Positions 44,071 through 51,576 of a stretch of 62,566 nucleotides of DNA are shown here, in pieces. A model generated the notes under the pieces. That model worked only from the letters and a program-made list of their open reading frames with translations. It made no database searches and was not told the DNA's origin. Position 1 is the stretch's first letter, and each line of letters begins with the position of its first letter. The stretch lies in the NCBI GenBank assembly GCA_947627175.1, contig CANQVA010000009.1, positions 1-62,566 of the forward strand, read 5' to 3'. The stretch is from an uncultured Ruminococcus sp. GTDB lineage: Bacteria > Bacillota > Clostridia > Oscillospirales > Ruminococcaceae. Position numbers and translations under genes: made by a program.

Positions 44071-44127
44071 ATAAAACGCACAAATAAACTGCTTTCTCTC
44101 CTTTCATTTTCATTCAATCATACATTA

Positions 44128-44976
44128 TTACATATCTTCTGTAAAGAAATTATCAATAAGCCTTGTTTTTCCGATATATACAGCCATAGCACACAGGGCA
44201 GGTCTGTCAATTTTCTTAATCTGTTGCATTGTTTCCGCATCAACTATTTTTATATAGTCAATCCTTGCAAGCGGTTCACTCTCTATCTTTGCTTTCATTT
44301 CAGAAATAATCTCCGCACATTCCCTGACACCGTTTCTTACGGCAGACTTTCCTATCTCAACAGCCTTTGAGAGTACGACAGCGGACTTTCTTTCTTCTTC
44401 ATTCAGATAAGTATTTCTTGAACTCTTTGCAAGTCCGTCATCTTCTCTTATAATCGGACAGCCAATAATTTCTATATCCATATTCAGGTCATCAACCATA
44501 TGACGAATTACTGCAAGTTGTTGAGCGTCTTTCTTTCCGAAATATGCTTTATCGGGCTTTACTATATTGAAAAGTTTTGATACTACAGTACAAACTCCCC
44601 TGAAATGAATAGGTCGGCTAAGTCCGCAGAGTTCTTCCGTCAGAACTGTCATATCAACAAAAGAAGAAAAATTTTTATGGTACATTTCTTCCGGTTCGGG
44701 ATTAAAAATCATATCACAGCCATGTGCCTCCGCTAAAACTGCATCATGTTCCAAATCTCTCGGATAGCTTTCTAAATCTTCTGTAGGTGAAAACTGCATC
44801 GGATTCACGAAATCCGAAACAACAGTGCGGTCATTATCTCTGTGTGATGCATCTATAAGACTTGCGTGTCCCTCATGCAAATAACCCATTGTAGGAACAA
44901 GACCGACTGTAAGACCCTCTTTTCGCCATTGTCTGACCTGTTCACGCACTTCCGAAATAGTCTTTACAATTTTCAT
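44128..44976 (-). CDS. panC: Pantothenate synthetase
   Basis: PanC, 282 residues, ATP-dependent ligation of pantoate and beta-alanine. The HIGH-like motif is LVPTMGYLHEGHASLI, pantoate and ATP sites lie in SDFVNPMQFSPTEDLESYPR and AYFGKKDAQQLAVIR, and the KMSKS-like loop is DDGLAKSSRNTYL. GGAGGAA precedes the ATG. It follows panB by 3 bases. Confidence 0.96.
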   Translation of the reverse strand: MKIVKTISEVREQVRQWRKEGLTVGLVPTMGYLHEGHASLIDASHRDNDRTVVSDFVNPMQFSPTEDLESYPRDLEHDAVLAEAHGCDMIFNPEPEEMYHKNFSSFVDMTVLTEELCGLSRPIHFRGVCTVVSKLFNIVKPDKAYFGKKDAQQLAVIRHMVDDLNMDIEIIGCPIIREDDGLAKSSRNTYLNEEERKSAVVLSKAVEIGKSAVRNGVRECAEIISEMKAKIESEPLARIDYIKIVDAETMQQIKKIDRPALCAMAVYIGKTRLIDNFFTEDM

Positions 44977-44979
44977 TTC

Positions 44980-45813
44980 TTATTCCTCCTGCAATTTTTC
45001 AATAATACTGTCATCTATCGTGAAAGTGTGTTCTTCAGACGGAAAATTACCGTTCTGAACTTCTTCTATATAAGCCTTAAAACCTTTTCTGAAAGTTTCC
45101 CCTGCATCTGAAAAGACTTTTGCAAATTTAGGTGTATGACCTGTTGTAAGTCCGAGCATATCCTGAAGTACAAGAACTTGTCCGTCACAGCCTTTTCCCG
45201 CACCTATGCCGATAGTAGGAATTAAAAGTTTTCTGCTGATAACAGCCGCAAGTTTAGCCGGTATACATTCAAGCACAACGGCAAAAGCCCCTGCTTCCTG
45301 AATTTTCATGGCATCTTCAAGAATCTGTTTTGCCCTGTCATACGTCTTTCCCTGCACTCTGAAACCGCCGAAAGCATTCACCGACTGCGGAGTAAGTCCG
45401 AGATGTGCAACTACGGGTATTGAAGAATCGACAATGGCACGAATCTGTTCACAGACTTCTGCACCGCCTTCAAGTTTTACAGCAGATGCTCCGCCCTCTT
45501 TTATTAGCCGTCCTGCATTCACAACTGCATCATATACATTTGTCTGATACGACATAAACGGCATATCAGCAACAACAAACGCATTTTCCGCACCTCTTGA
45601 AACTGCTTTTGTATGGTGAATCATATCTTCCATAGTTACGGGCAGTGTGGTATCATAGCCGAGCATTGTCATGCCGAGAGAATCCCCCACAAGGATAGAG
45701 TTTACTCCGCATTCGTCCTCAATACGTGCTGTTGTGTAATCATAAGCGGTAAGCATCGTTATTTTTTCTCCGGATTGCTTCTGCTTCAGCATAGTAGCAA
45801 CAGTATTTTTCAT
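44980..45813 (-). CDS. panB: 3-methyl-2-oxobutanoate hydroxymethyltransferase
   Basis: PanB, about 277 residues, transfers a hydroxymethyl group from methylene-THF to ketoisovalerate. [43 protein letters not shown] and [15 protein letters not shown] are the family blocks, with [15 protein letters not shown] near the end. The ATG at 45813 has GGAG 9 bases upstream; an ATG two codons earlier is only 3 bases from it. First gene of panBCD-purB. Confidence 0.96.
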   Translation of the reverse strand: MKNTVATMLKQKQSGEKITMLTAYDYTTARIEDECGVNSILVGDSLGMTMLGYDTTLPVTMEDMIHHTKAVSRGAENAFVVADMPFMSYQTNVYDAVVNAGRLIKEGGASAVKLEGGAEVCEQIRAIVDSSIPVVAHLGLTPQSVNAFGGFRVQGKTYDRAKQILEDAMKIQEAGAFAVVLECIPAKLAAVISRKLLIPTIGIGAGKGCDGQVLVLQDMLGLTTGHTPKFAKVFSDAGETFRKGFKAYIEEVQNGNFPSEEHTFTIDDSIIEKLQEE

Positions 45814-45910
45814 TAGCATTTTCTCCTTTTATATATATCAAAATTATCATCAATAAAAATATTCCCCGTTTTTACGGTTTCAATTCTTTTTGATTCAATT
45901 CTGCGATTTT

Positions 45911-45939
45911 ATTATATCACAGCCATACAGAATTTTCAA
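45911..45939 (-). promoter_or_regulatory. Promoter for panBCD-purB
   Basis: TTGAAA (45934-45939) and TATAAT (45911-45916), 17-base spacer, about 98 bases before panB. The leader between shows no riboswitch-like conserved block that I can recognise. Confidence 0.75.
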
Positions 45940-46005
45940 GTACAAAATAATATTGTTTCATTTTATTATGGCAAAAATATTATAGAAATATAAGTAAACA
46001 AAAAA

Positions 46006-46028
46006 CTCCCCGATTCATCATCGGGGAG
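46006..46028 (-). terminator. Terminator of the tRNA operon
   Basis: Nine-base perfect stem (CTCCCCGAT and its complement), 5-base loop, then TTTTTT on the minus strand, 12 bases after tRNA-His. Confidence 0.9.
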
Positions 46029-46039
46029 AAATTTTTCAG

Positions 46040-46114
46040 GGTGGGAGATGGGATTCGAACCCACGGTCTTCGGGACCACAATCCGACGCTTTAACCAGCT
46101 AAGCTACACCCACC
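46040..46114 (-). tRNA. tRNA-His (GTG)
   Basis: Cloverleaf with extra 5' G (the G-1 of histidine tRNAs), loop TTGTGGT and GGTTCGAATCC in the T arm. The acceptor stem has one T-T mismatch. The 3' CCA is not encoded (CCT follows). A weak 5-base hairpin (46137-46149) lies between it and tRNA-Arg. Confidence 0.93.
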
Positions 46115-46164
46115 ATATTTAATTAAAAAACAAAACTCTCCGCAGGAGAATTTTTTTTAAATAA

Positions 46165-46238
46165 CGCGCCTTGCTGGATTCGAACCAGCGGCTTACTGCT
46201 TAGAAGGCAGTTACTCTATCCAGCTGAGTTAAAGGCGC
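46165..46238 (-). tRNA. tRNA-Arg (TCT)
   Basis: Seven-base acceptor stem GCGCCTT/AAGGCGC, anticodon loop CTTCTAA, T arm GGTTCGAATCC. CCA is not encoded. Middle gene of a Gly-Arg-His operon. Confidence 0.96.
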
Positions 46239-46247
46239 ATAAAAAAA

Positions 46248-46321
<74 letters not shown>

Positions 46322-46342
46322 ATTAGCGTTTCAACAAAAATT

Positions 46343-46371
46343 ATTCTATCACAAACAACATAAAATGTCAA
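46343..46371 (-). promoter_or_regulatory. Promoter of the tRNA Gly-Arg-His operon
   Basis: TTGACA (46366-46371) and TAGAAT (46343-46348), 17-base spacer, 21 bases before tRNA-Gly. A strong stable-RNA type promoter. Confidence 0.85.
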
Positions 46372-46539
46372 TAGCAAAAAAGAAAAAATGTATGTCTGCA
46401 CAAATATTTTTATTATATTAAATATATAATTGTACATAATTCACTATAATATGTTATTGAATCGGACAGAATGAAATATGATATTCATATTATACAATAA
46501 TAGAATCTGATTTTTAAGAATTTCATAAGAATTTCTACT

Positions 46540-46567
46540 TTGCAAATTAAAAAATATATGATATAAT
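46540..46567 (+). promoter_or_regulatory. Candidate promoter for the 46.7-54.0 kb cluster
   Basis: TTGCAA (46540-46545) and TATAAT (46562-46567), 16-base spacer, about 150 bases before the first permease gene. A long AT-rich leader follows. Confidence 0.5.
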
Positions 46568-46720
46568 AAATTATAATATAAGTGTGTAAAAGTAAAAAGA
46601 AAAAAATATATTTCCCTTTCGTCTTTTTTGTGCTTTAAAATCACTTATATATGAAAGTATAAATAAAAGTTATTTTCATGCAAAAAGCAAATAGTATTTT
46701 ATAGAAAATGGTGATAAAAC

Positions 46721-47608
46721 ATGAAGAAAAAATCAAAAAATCCATGTGGCAGACGGGGTGAAAAAATTTTCAGCGATATATGCATTATTCCAAGTCTTGC
46801 AGGTGTACTTATTTTCTTTTTGATACCGTTCGGTATAATCGTATATTATTCCCTTATAAATAACCCCGTAACAAAAGAATTTGTACAGCTTGACAACTAT
46901 AAAGCCCTTATGAAAAATACGGCTTTTATAACAGCTTCAAAAAATACTGCTTTTTTTTCAATAATTGCCGTACCGCTTGCCGTTGTTATTCCGCTGGTAC
47001 TTGCCATAATACTTGAAAGAAATATAATAGGAAAAAGCGTTTTCAGAACTTTTTTTCTAAGTCCGCTTATGGTTCCGACTGCTTCCGTCGTTCTTGTATG
47101 GCAAGTTCTTTTCCATAATCATGGAACAGTGAATCAGGTAATTGAAAAATTCGGTGGTGAATCTGTTGATTGGCTGAGTTCATCACATGGAATGCTTGTA
47201 ATAATACTTATGTTTCTATGGAAAAATATAGGATATAATATGATTCTTTTCATGTCTGCACTCGGTGGTATTCCGAAAGATATAATGGAAGTTGCAGAAC
47301 TTGAAGGTGCAAGCAGGGCTTACCAATTTTTTCACATAAAGCTCCGCTATATTTCCCCGACTATAATTTTTGTACTTATACTTTCACTTATCAATTCTTT
47401 CAAAATTTTCCGTGAAGTCTATCTGCTTACCGGTGATTACCCGTTTGACAGGCTTTATATGCTTCAACACTTCATGAACAATACATTCAATTCACTTGAC
47501 TATCAGAAACTTTCTGCTGCGGCTGTATTCTTCTCACTTATAATGATTGTGATAATTGCAGTTCTGCTTATTTCTGAACATATTTTCGGAAAGGACGTGG
47601 AAAGCTAA
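46721..47608 (+). CDS. Sugar-type ABC transporter permease (MalF/UgpA type)
   Basis: 295 residues, about six membrane helices. The binding-protein-dependent permease core has the EAA loop EVAELEGASRAYQFFHIKLRYISP that docks on the ATPase, and the N-terminal IPSLAGVLIFFLIPFGIIVYYSL is typical of carbohydrate permease 1. The encoded partners are not the usual ones: see the note on the cluster. The start follows GGTG at 6 bases. It overlaps the second permease by 1 base (TAATG). Confidence 0.9.
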   Translation: MKKKSKNPCGRRGEKIFSDICIIPSLAGVLIFFLIPFGIIVYYSLINNPVTKEFVQLDNYKALMKNTAFITASKNTAFFSIIAVPLAVVIPLVLAIILERNIIGKSVFRTFFLSPLMVPTASVVLVWQVLFHNHGTVNQVIEKFGGESVDWLSSSHGMLVIILMFLWKNIGYNMILFMSALGGIPKDIMEVAELEGASRAYQFFHIKLRYISPTIIFVLILSLINSFKIFREVYLLTGDYPFDRLYMLQHFMNNTFNSLDYQKLSAAAVFFSLIMIVIIAVLLISEHIFGKDVES

Positions 47609-48576
47609 TGACACGAAAAGAGAAAACACGTATTTTCAACATAATTCTTACAGTATTTATATGTGTTTCCGCTGTTCTCTTTATAATGCCGACAGTTCTG
47701 ACAATTGCAAATTCTTTTATGACATCAAGTGAAATATCTGCTAACTATGGTTCAATGCTGAGCAATATGGAGAACGAAAAAAAAGTTTTTATATCAGAAA
47801 ATGTAAACCTGAAATTTATTCCCGACAAAGCGACAATTACACAATACAAAGAAGTGCTTTTCAAGAATCCCGAATATCTTTTCAAATTCTGGAATTCCGT
47901 AATTCTTACAGTTCCGATTACTGTATTTCAACTTGCCGTTGCTGTTCTGACTTCATACGGATTTTCACGATATAATAATAAAGTTAAAAATCTGATATTC
48001 TTTATATACATAATTCTTATGCTTATGCCGTATCAGGTAACACTTGTGCCGAATTATCTCGTAGCCGATAAACTGGGATTTCTTGAAGAAGTAAATGATA
48101 CGGGTATATGGAAAATGATTTCTGAAGCGAAATTTATGAAAGATACAACAATAATTTCACTGAAACAACGTCTTGCCATAATTCTGCCCGGGATATTCTC
48201 GCCATTCAGCGTTTTTCTTCTTACGAAAGTAATGCGTCGTATACCTATTTCATACGTTGAGGCGGCAAAACTTGACGGTGCAAACGAATGGCAGATTATG
48301 ACACAAATATATATTCCCCTCTGCAAAAGTTCCCTTATATCAATTGGAATGCTTGTATTTATAGATTACTGGAATATGGTAGAACAACCGCTTATACTTA
48401 TGAAAGAATCTGAATTGCACCCGCTTTCTGTATTTCTTTCACAGATTAACGCCGGTGATATAGGTCTTGCGTTTGCAGTAGGAGTTGTATACATGATACC
48501 GACAATACTAATGTTTCTTTATGGTGAGGATTATCTCGTTGAGGGAATTACATATGCCGGAGGAATAAAAGGATAA
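47608..48576 (+). CDS. Sugar-type ABC transporter permease (MalG/UgpE type)
   Basis: 322 residues, six helices. The EAA loop is YVEAAKLDGANEWQIMTQIYIPLCKS. The N-terminal FNIILTVFICVSAVLFIMPTVLTIANSF and the segment LMPYQVTLVPNYLVADKLG are typical of carbohydrate permease 2. A longer than usual extracytoplasmic loop (about 45-90: MLSNMENEKKVFISENVNLKF) follows the first helix. Forms a heterodimer with the preceding gene product. No ATP-binding subunit is encoded in the cluster; a shared MsmX-type ATPase is expected elsewhere. Confidence 0.9.
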   Translation: MTRKEKTRIFNIILTVFICVSAVLFIMPTVLTIANSFMTSSEISANYGSMLSNMENEKKVFISENVNLKFIPDKATITQYKEVLFKNPEYLFKFWNSVILTVPITVFQLAVAVLTSYGFSRYNNKVKNLIFFIYIILMLMPYQVTLVPNYLVADKLGFLEEVNDTGIWKMISEAKFMKDTTIISLKQRLAIILPGIFSPFSVFLLTKVMRRIPISYVEAAKLDGANEWQIMTQIYIPLCKSSLISIGMLVFIDYWNMVEQPLILMKESELHPLSVFLSQINAGDIGLAFAVGVVYMIPTILMFLYGEDYLVEGITYAGGIKG

Positions 48577-48596
48577 AAACAAAGGAGCAGATTTTT

Positions 48597-50369
48597 ATGA
48601 ACGAAGAAAAAAAAGAATATAATTCAGGCAGAAGAAGAGAAATAATAAAAACAATACTTATTATCTTTCTTGCAGCTATGCTTGTGCTTACGTTTCTTTC
48701 AAATACAATTATGAACAAGTCACTGTCTGAAATCACAACTGAAAGTGCAATGTCAGGAAAACTGACAGAACGTATCAGGGGTAGCGGTCTTATTGAGTCG
48801 AATCAGTCATATGAAGTAAAAATAGACGAAAATAAAACTATTGATACAATTATGATTAAAACGGGGCAGGAAGTGAAAAAAGGCGATGTTCTCTTTACAG
48901 TCGGCACGGAAGAAAATGAAGAAATTGAAACGGCTGAATCAGAATTGATTAACCTTGAACTTGAATATCAAAAAGCACTTCTCGGTGTTCCCGTAGATTA
49001 TACAGCCGAAAATCAGGCTATAAATACAGCCCGTGAAGAACTTAATACAGCTATTGAAAGAAGAAACAACGCTATTTCAAATTCAGGTTCTGCTGAACAG
49101 GCTTTATATGACTACACAAACAACAAGAGTCAATTGACAAGCAAATCGGCTACTCTTGAAAAAATACAGTCCACTATTACTGCCATTGACACAAATGAAT
49201 ATTCTATGGCAGCAGTTGAATATGTCGGAAATCTCATTTCCCTTTACAACTCATATATAGAGGCGGAAAATGACTATAATTCCGCATATTCTCTCTATTC
49301 ACAGTTACTTACGGGAACAGGCGGAAACAAGACAGAAAACAGCAGTGAAGAAAATACAGTACCTACAGAAGAAATACAGCAAGACAACAGTATGCCGTAT
49401 GATATAAACGCCCTGAAAGCCGATGCAGATTCAAAGGAAGAAATCAGAAACAATGCACGGAATGAATATGAATCAGCGAAAAACAGTATAAGAAATGACC
49501 TTGTAAATCAGATGTACAGCATTCAGAGTGATATAGACTATCTAAATTCACAAATTGCAAACTATGAGGCAACACAGGGAGCAGGTGCGTCAATGTCAAT
49601 TGAGGACTATGACGCAGACGTTCAGGCAAAACAACACGCCCTTGAAGAACTTATTGCCCAACTTACAAAATCACAGAATGAAAACGACCTTCTCAGCAAG
49701 ACAAATACACTTGAAATTGAGGCAAAGAAAAAAGAAGTAGACAACATGAAGAAAAAGATTCAAAAACTTAAAAAGGAAAATTCAATCACTGAAATAAAAT
49801 CAAAATATGACGGAATAGTAAGTGCAGTAAACGTCAAGCCCGATGAGGAAACAATTCCTGATATGCCTATTGCTGTAATAGATATTGCCGATGAGGGGTA
49901 CACGGTTGAAATTACAGTTGATGCAGAAAAGGCGAAAAAAATAAAAAAAGGCGTTGAAGCAGAAGTTGTCAACAACTGGGACGGCGATGTCACTGCGATT
50001 CTTACGGAAATAAAAAACGATACAAAAGCAGGTTCAAAAGACCGTATACTTGAATTTTCAGTTACAGGCGATGTAAGCACAGGTTCAATGCTTGATTTGT
50101 CTATTCCTTGCGGTAGCGGAAACTATGATACTATTGTTCCGAAAAGTGCGGTGCATAAAGATAATAACGGTTATTTTGTTCTTGTTGTAAATTCAAAGAG
50201 TTCACCACTCGGAAACAGATATTTTGCCGAAAGGGCAGATGTTGAAGTTCTTGCATCAGATGAAATATCAAGTGCAGTACAAGGGGCAATAAATCAGAAT
50301 GACTATGTTATAACAACAGCAAGTAAACCTGTAAATCCTAAAGACCAAGTACGCATGAAAGATAAATAA
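48597..50369 (+). CDS. Membrane-fusion-like adaptor (HlyD/YknX type)
   Basis: 590 residues. N-terminal membrane helix (about 19-40), then the split lipoyl/barrel-sandwich domain: first half KTIDTIMIKTGQEVKKGDVLFTVG (about 80-103), second half KSKYDGIVSAVNVKPDEETIPDMPIAVI (about 400-428). Between them lies a very long helical hairpin with many Ala/Glu/Asn, and a Glu/Gln/Pro-rich insert near 240-265. A beta-barrel and C-terminal domain follow. Such adaptors link inner-membrane transporters to outer parts or stabilise export complexes; in Gram-positives YknX is the known case. AGGAG precedes the ATG. Confidence 0.82.
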   Translation: MNEEKKEYNSGRRREIIKTILIIFLAAMLVLTFLSNTIMNKSLSEITTESAMSGKLTERIRGSGLIESNQSYEVKIDENKTIDTIMIKTGQEVKKGDVLFTVGTEENEEIETAESELINLELEYQKALLGVPVDYTAENQAINTAREELNTAIERRNNAISNSGSAEQALYDYTNNKSQLTSKSATLEKIQSTITAIDTNEYSMAAVEYVGNLISLYNSYIEAENDYNSAYSLYSQLLTGTGGNKTENSSEENTVPTEEIQQDNSMPYDINALKADADSKEEIRNNARNEYESAKNSIRNDLVNQMYSIQSDIDYLNSQIANYEATQGAGASMSIEDYDADVQAKQHALEELIAQLTKSQNENDLLSKTNTLEIEAKKKEVDNMKKKIQKLKKENSITEIKSKYDGIVSAVNVKPDEETIPDMPIAVIDIADEGYTVEITVDAEKAKKIKKGVEAEVVNNWDGDVTAILTEIKNDTKAGSKDRILEFSVTGDVSTGSMLDLSIPCGSGNYDTIVPKSAVHKDNNGYFVLVVNSKSSPLGNRYFAERADVEVLASDEISSAVQGAINQNDYVITTASKPVNPKDQVRMKDK

Positions 50370-50384
50370 GGCGGTGGTGTCTTT

Positions 50385-51527
50385 ATGAAATTCAAAATAA
50401 AACACGCAGTTATAACGGCTGTAAATGCTGTCACATTAACGGCAATATGCGTACTTACAATTATTGGAAACTCTATGGCAAAATCACAGCAATATAATTA
50501 TGCAGCAAATCGTTGGAAAAATGACAGCAAGGAAAATTTTTCACAAGTAAGCACATTTTTTTCCGATGATTCGGGATTCAACACTGATTCTCTTAATGCC
50601 GTCCGCTCCGGTCTGATTAAAGAACTTAATGATGCATCTTTTCCGACAGAGGACGGAAAACTACCTTTTGCAGATGCATACAGCACATCAGTCGGTACAG
50701 TTACAGTAAAGAGCGATACAACGGGAAAAAGCGATGCAGACCTGACAGCAGTCGGAGGAGATTTTTTCCTGTTTAGGAATTTTGAACTTGCTGACGGTGC
50801 TTTTTTCAGTGAGAATGATTTAATGCAGGACGGTGCGGTTATTGACAGAAATCTTGCGTGGCTTCTTTATGGTTCATATGAAGTAACAGGAATGAATTTA
50901 TATATAAACGGCATTAAATTCTACATTTCAGGCGTTATAGAAACTCCCTCAACAAAGCCTGAAAAACATTGTGCCGGAAAACTCCCGAAAATATATATAT
51001 CATATGACGGTGCGTCAGGTCTTTCAATGGTATCGGACGATGCGTCGGATTCGGAAATTGTATCTGAAGATATTCCCGAAATTTCGAAAGGATTCAAAAA
51101 TATAACCTGCTATGAAACTGTACTGCCAGACCCTGTGGAAAATTTCGCATATAACGCAGTAAAGAAACAATTTTCAGAAAGTTACAAAGATGAATGTTCA
51201 ATAGTAAATAACAGTGAGCGTTTTTCACCGTCATCAAGGGCAAAGGCATTAAAAAAAATATCGGACTATGCCGTTGTAAAGAAAAGTATAAATTATCCCT
51301 ATTGGGAAAACGCCTCACGGATTGTTGAATTTAAGTTATCGTTCATATATTTTTTCAGAAGAATTTTATTTGTCATACCTGCTTTAACGCTTTTATGGAT
51401 TGTGGTTATTATATTGAAATTCCTGAAAAAAATGAAACCTGCCGTTATAAGAGCGATTTCAATATTTATAGACAGGAGGCAGAGAAATTTAAAACAAAGG
51501 CTTGTAAAAAAACAAAAGAAAGTGTAA
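50385..51527 (+). CDS. MacB-core-like membrane protein
   Basis: 380 residues. One helix at about 10-30, a large extracytoplasmic domain, one helix near 330-355 and a basic cytoplasmic tail. The outer domain matches the MacB periplasmic core by pattern: VGGDFFLFRNFELADGAFF, AVIDRNLAWLLYGSYEVTGM, LYINGIKFYISGVIE. In MacB/YknZ permeases this domain sits in a four-helix FtsX-type protein; here only two helices are present and the FtsX transport part is missing, as is the ATPase. It follows the adaptor by 15 bases. Probably an adaptor partner or sensor. Confidence 0.65.
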   Translation: MKFKIKHAVITAVNAVTLTAICVLTIIGNSMAKSQQYNYAANRWKNDSKENFSQVSTFFSDDSGFNTDSLNAVRSGLIKELNDASFPTEDGKLPFADAYSTSVGTVTVKSDTTGKSDADLTAVGGDFFLFRNFELADGAFFSENDLMQDGAVIDRNLAWLLYGSYEVTGMNLYINGIKFYISGVIETPSTKPEKHCAGKLPKIYISYDGASGLSMVSDDASDSEIVSEDIPEISKGFKNITCYETVLPDPVENFAYNAVKKQFSESYKDECSIVNNSERFSPSSRAKALKKISDYAVVKKSINYPYWENASRIVEFKLSFIYFFRRILFVIPALTLLWIVVIILKFLKKMKPAVIRAISIFIDRRQRNLKQRLVKKQKKV

Positions 51528-51576
51528 TATATAAGATAGAAAAATATAAGATAAAAATAAGAAAGAGGTATATATT

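Larger units (their letters stand above)
46322..46720. other. Divergent control region, tRNA operon and ABC-like cluster
   Basis: 399 bases without a gene. It holds a minus-strand promoter for the tRNAs (46343-46371) and a plus-strand promoter candidate for the transport cluster (46540-46567). The rest is very AT-rich. I see no operator with strong symmetry. Confidence 0.6.
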
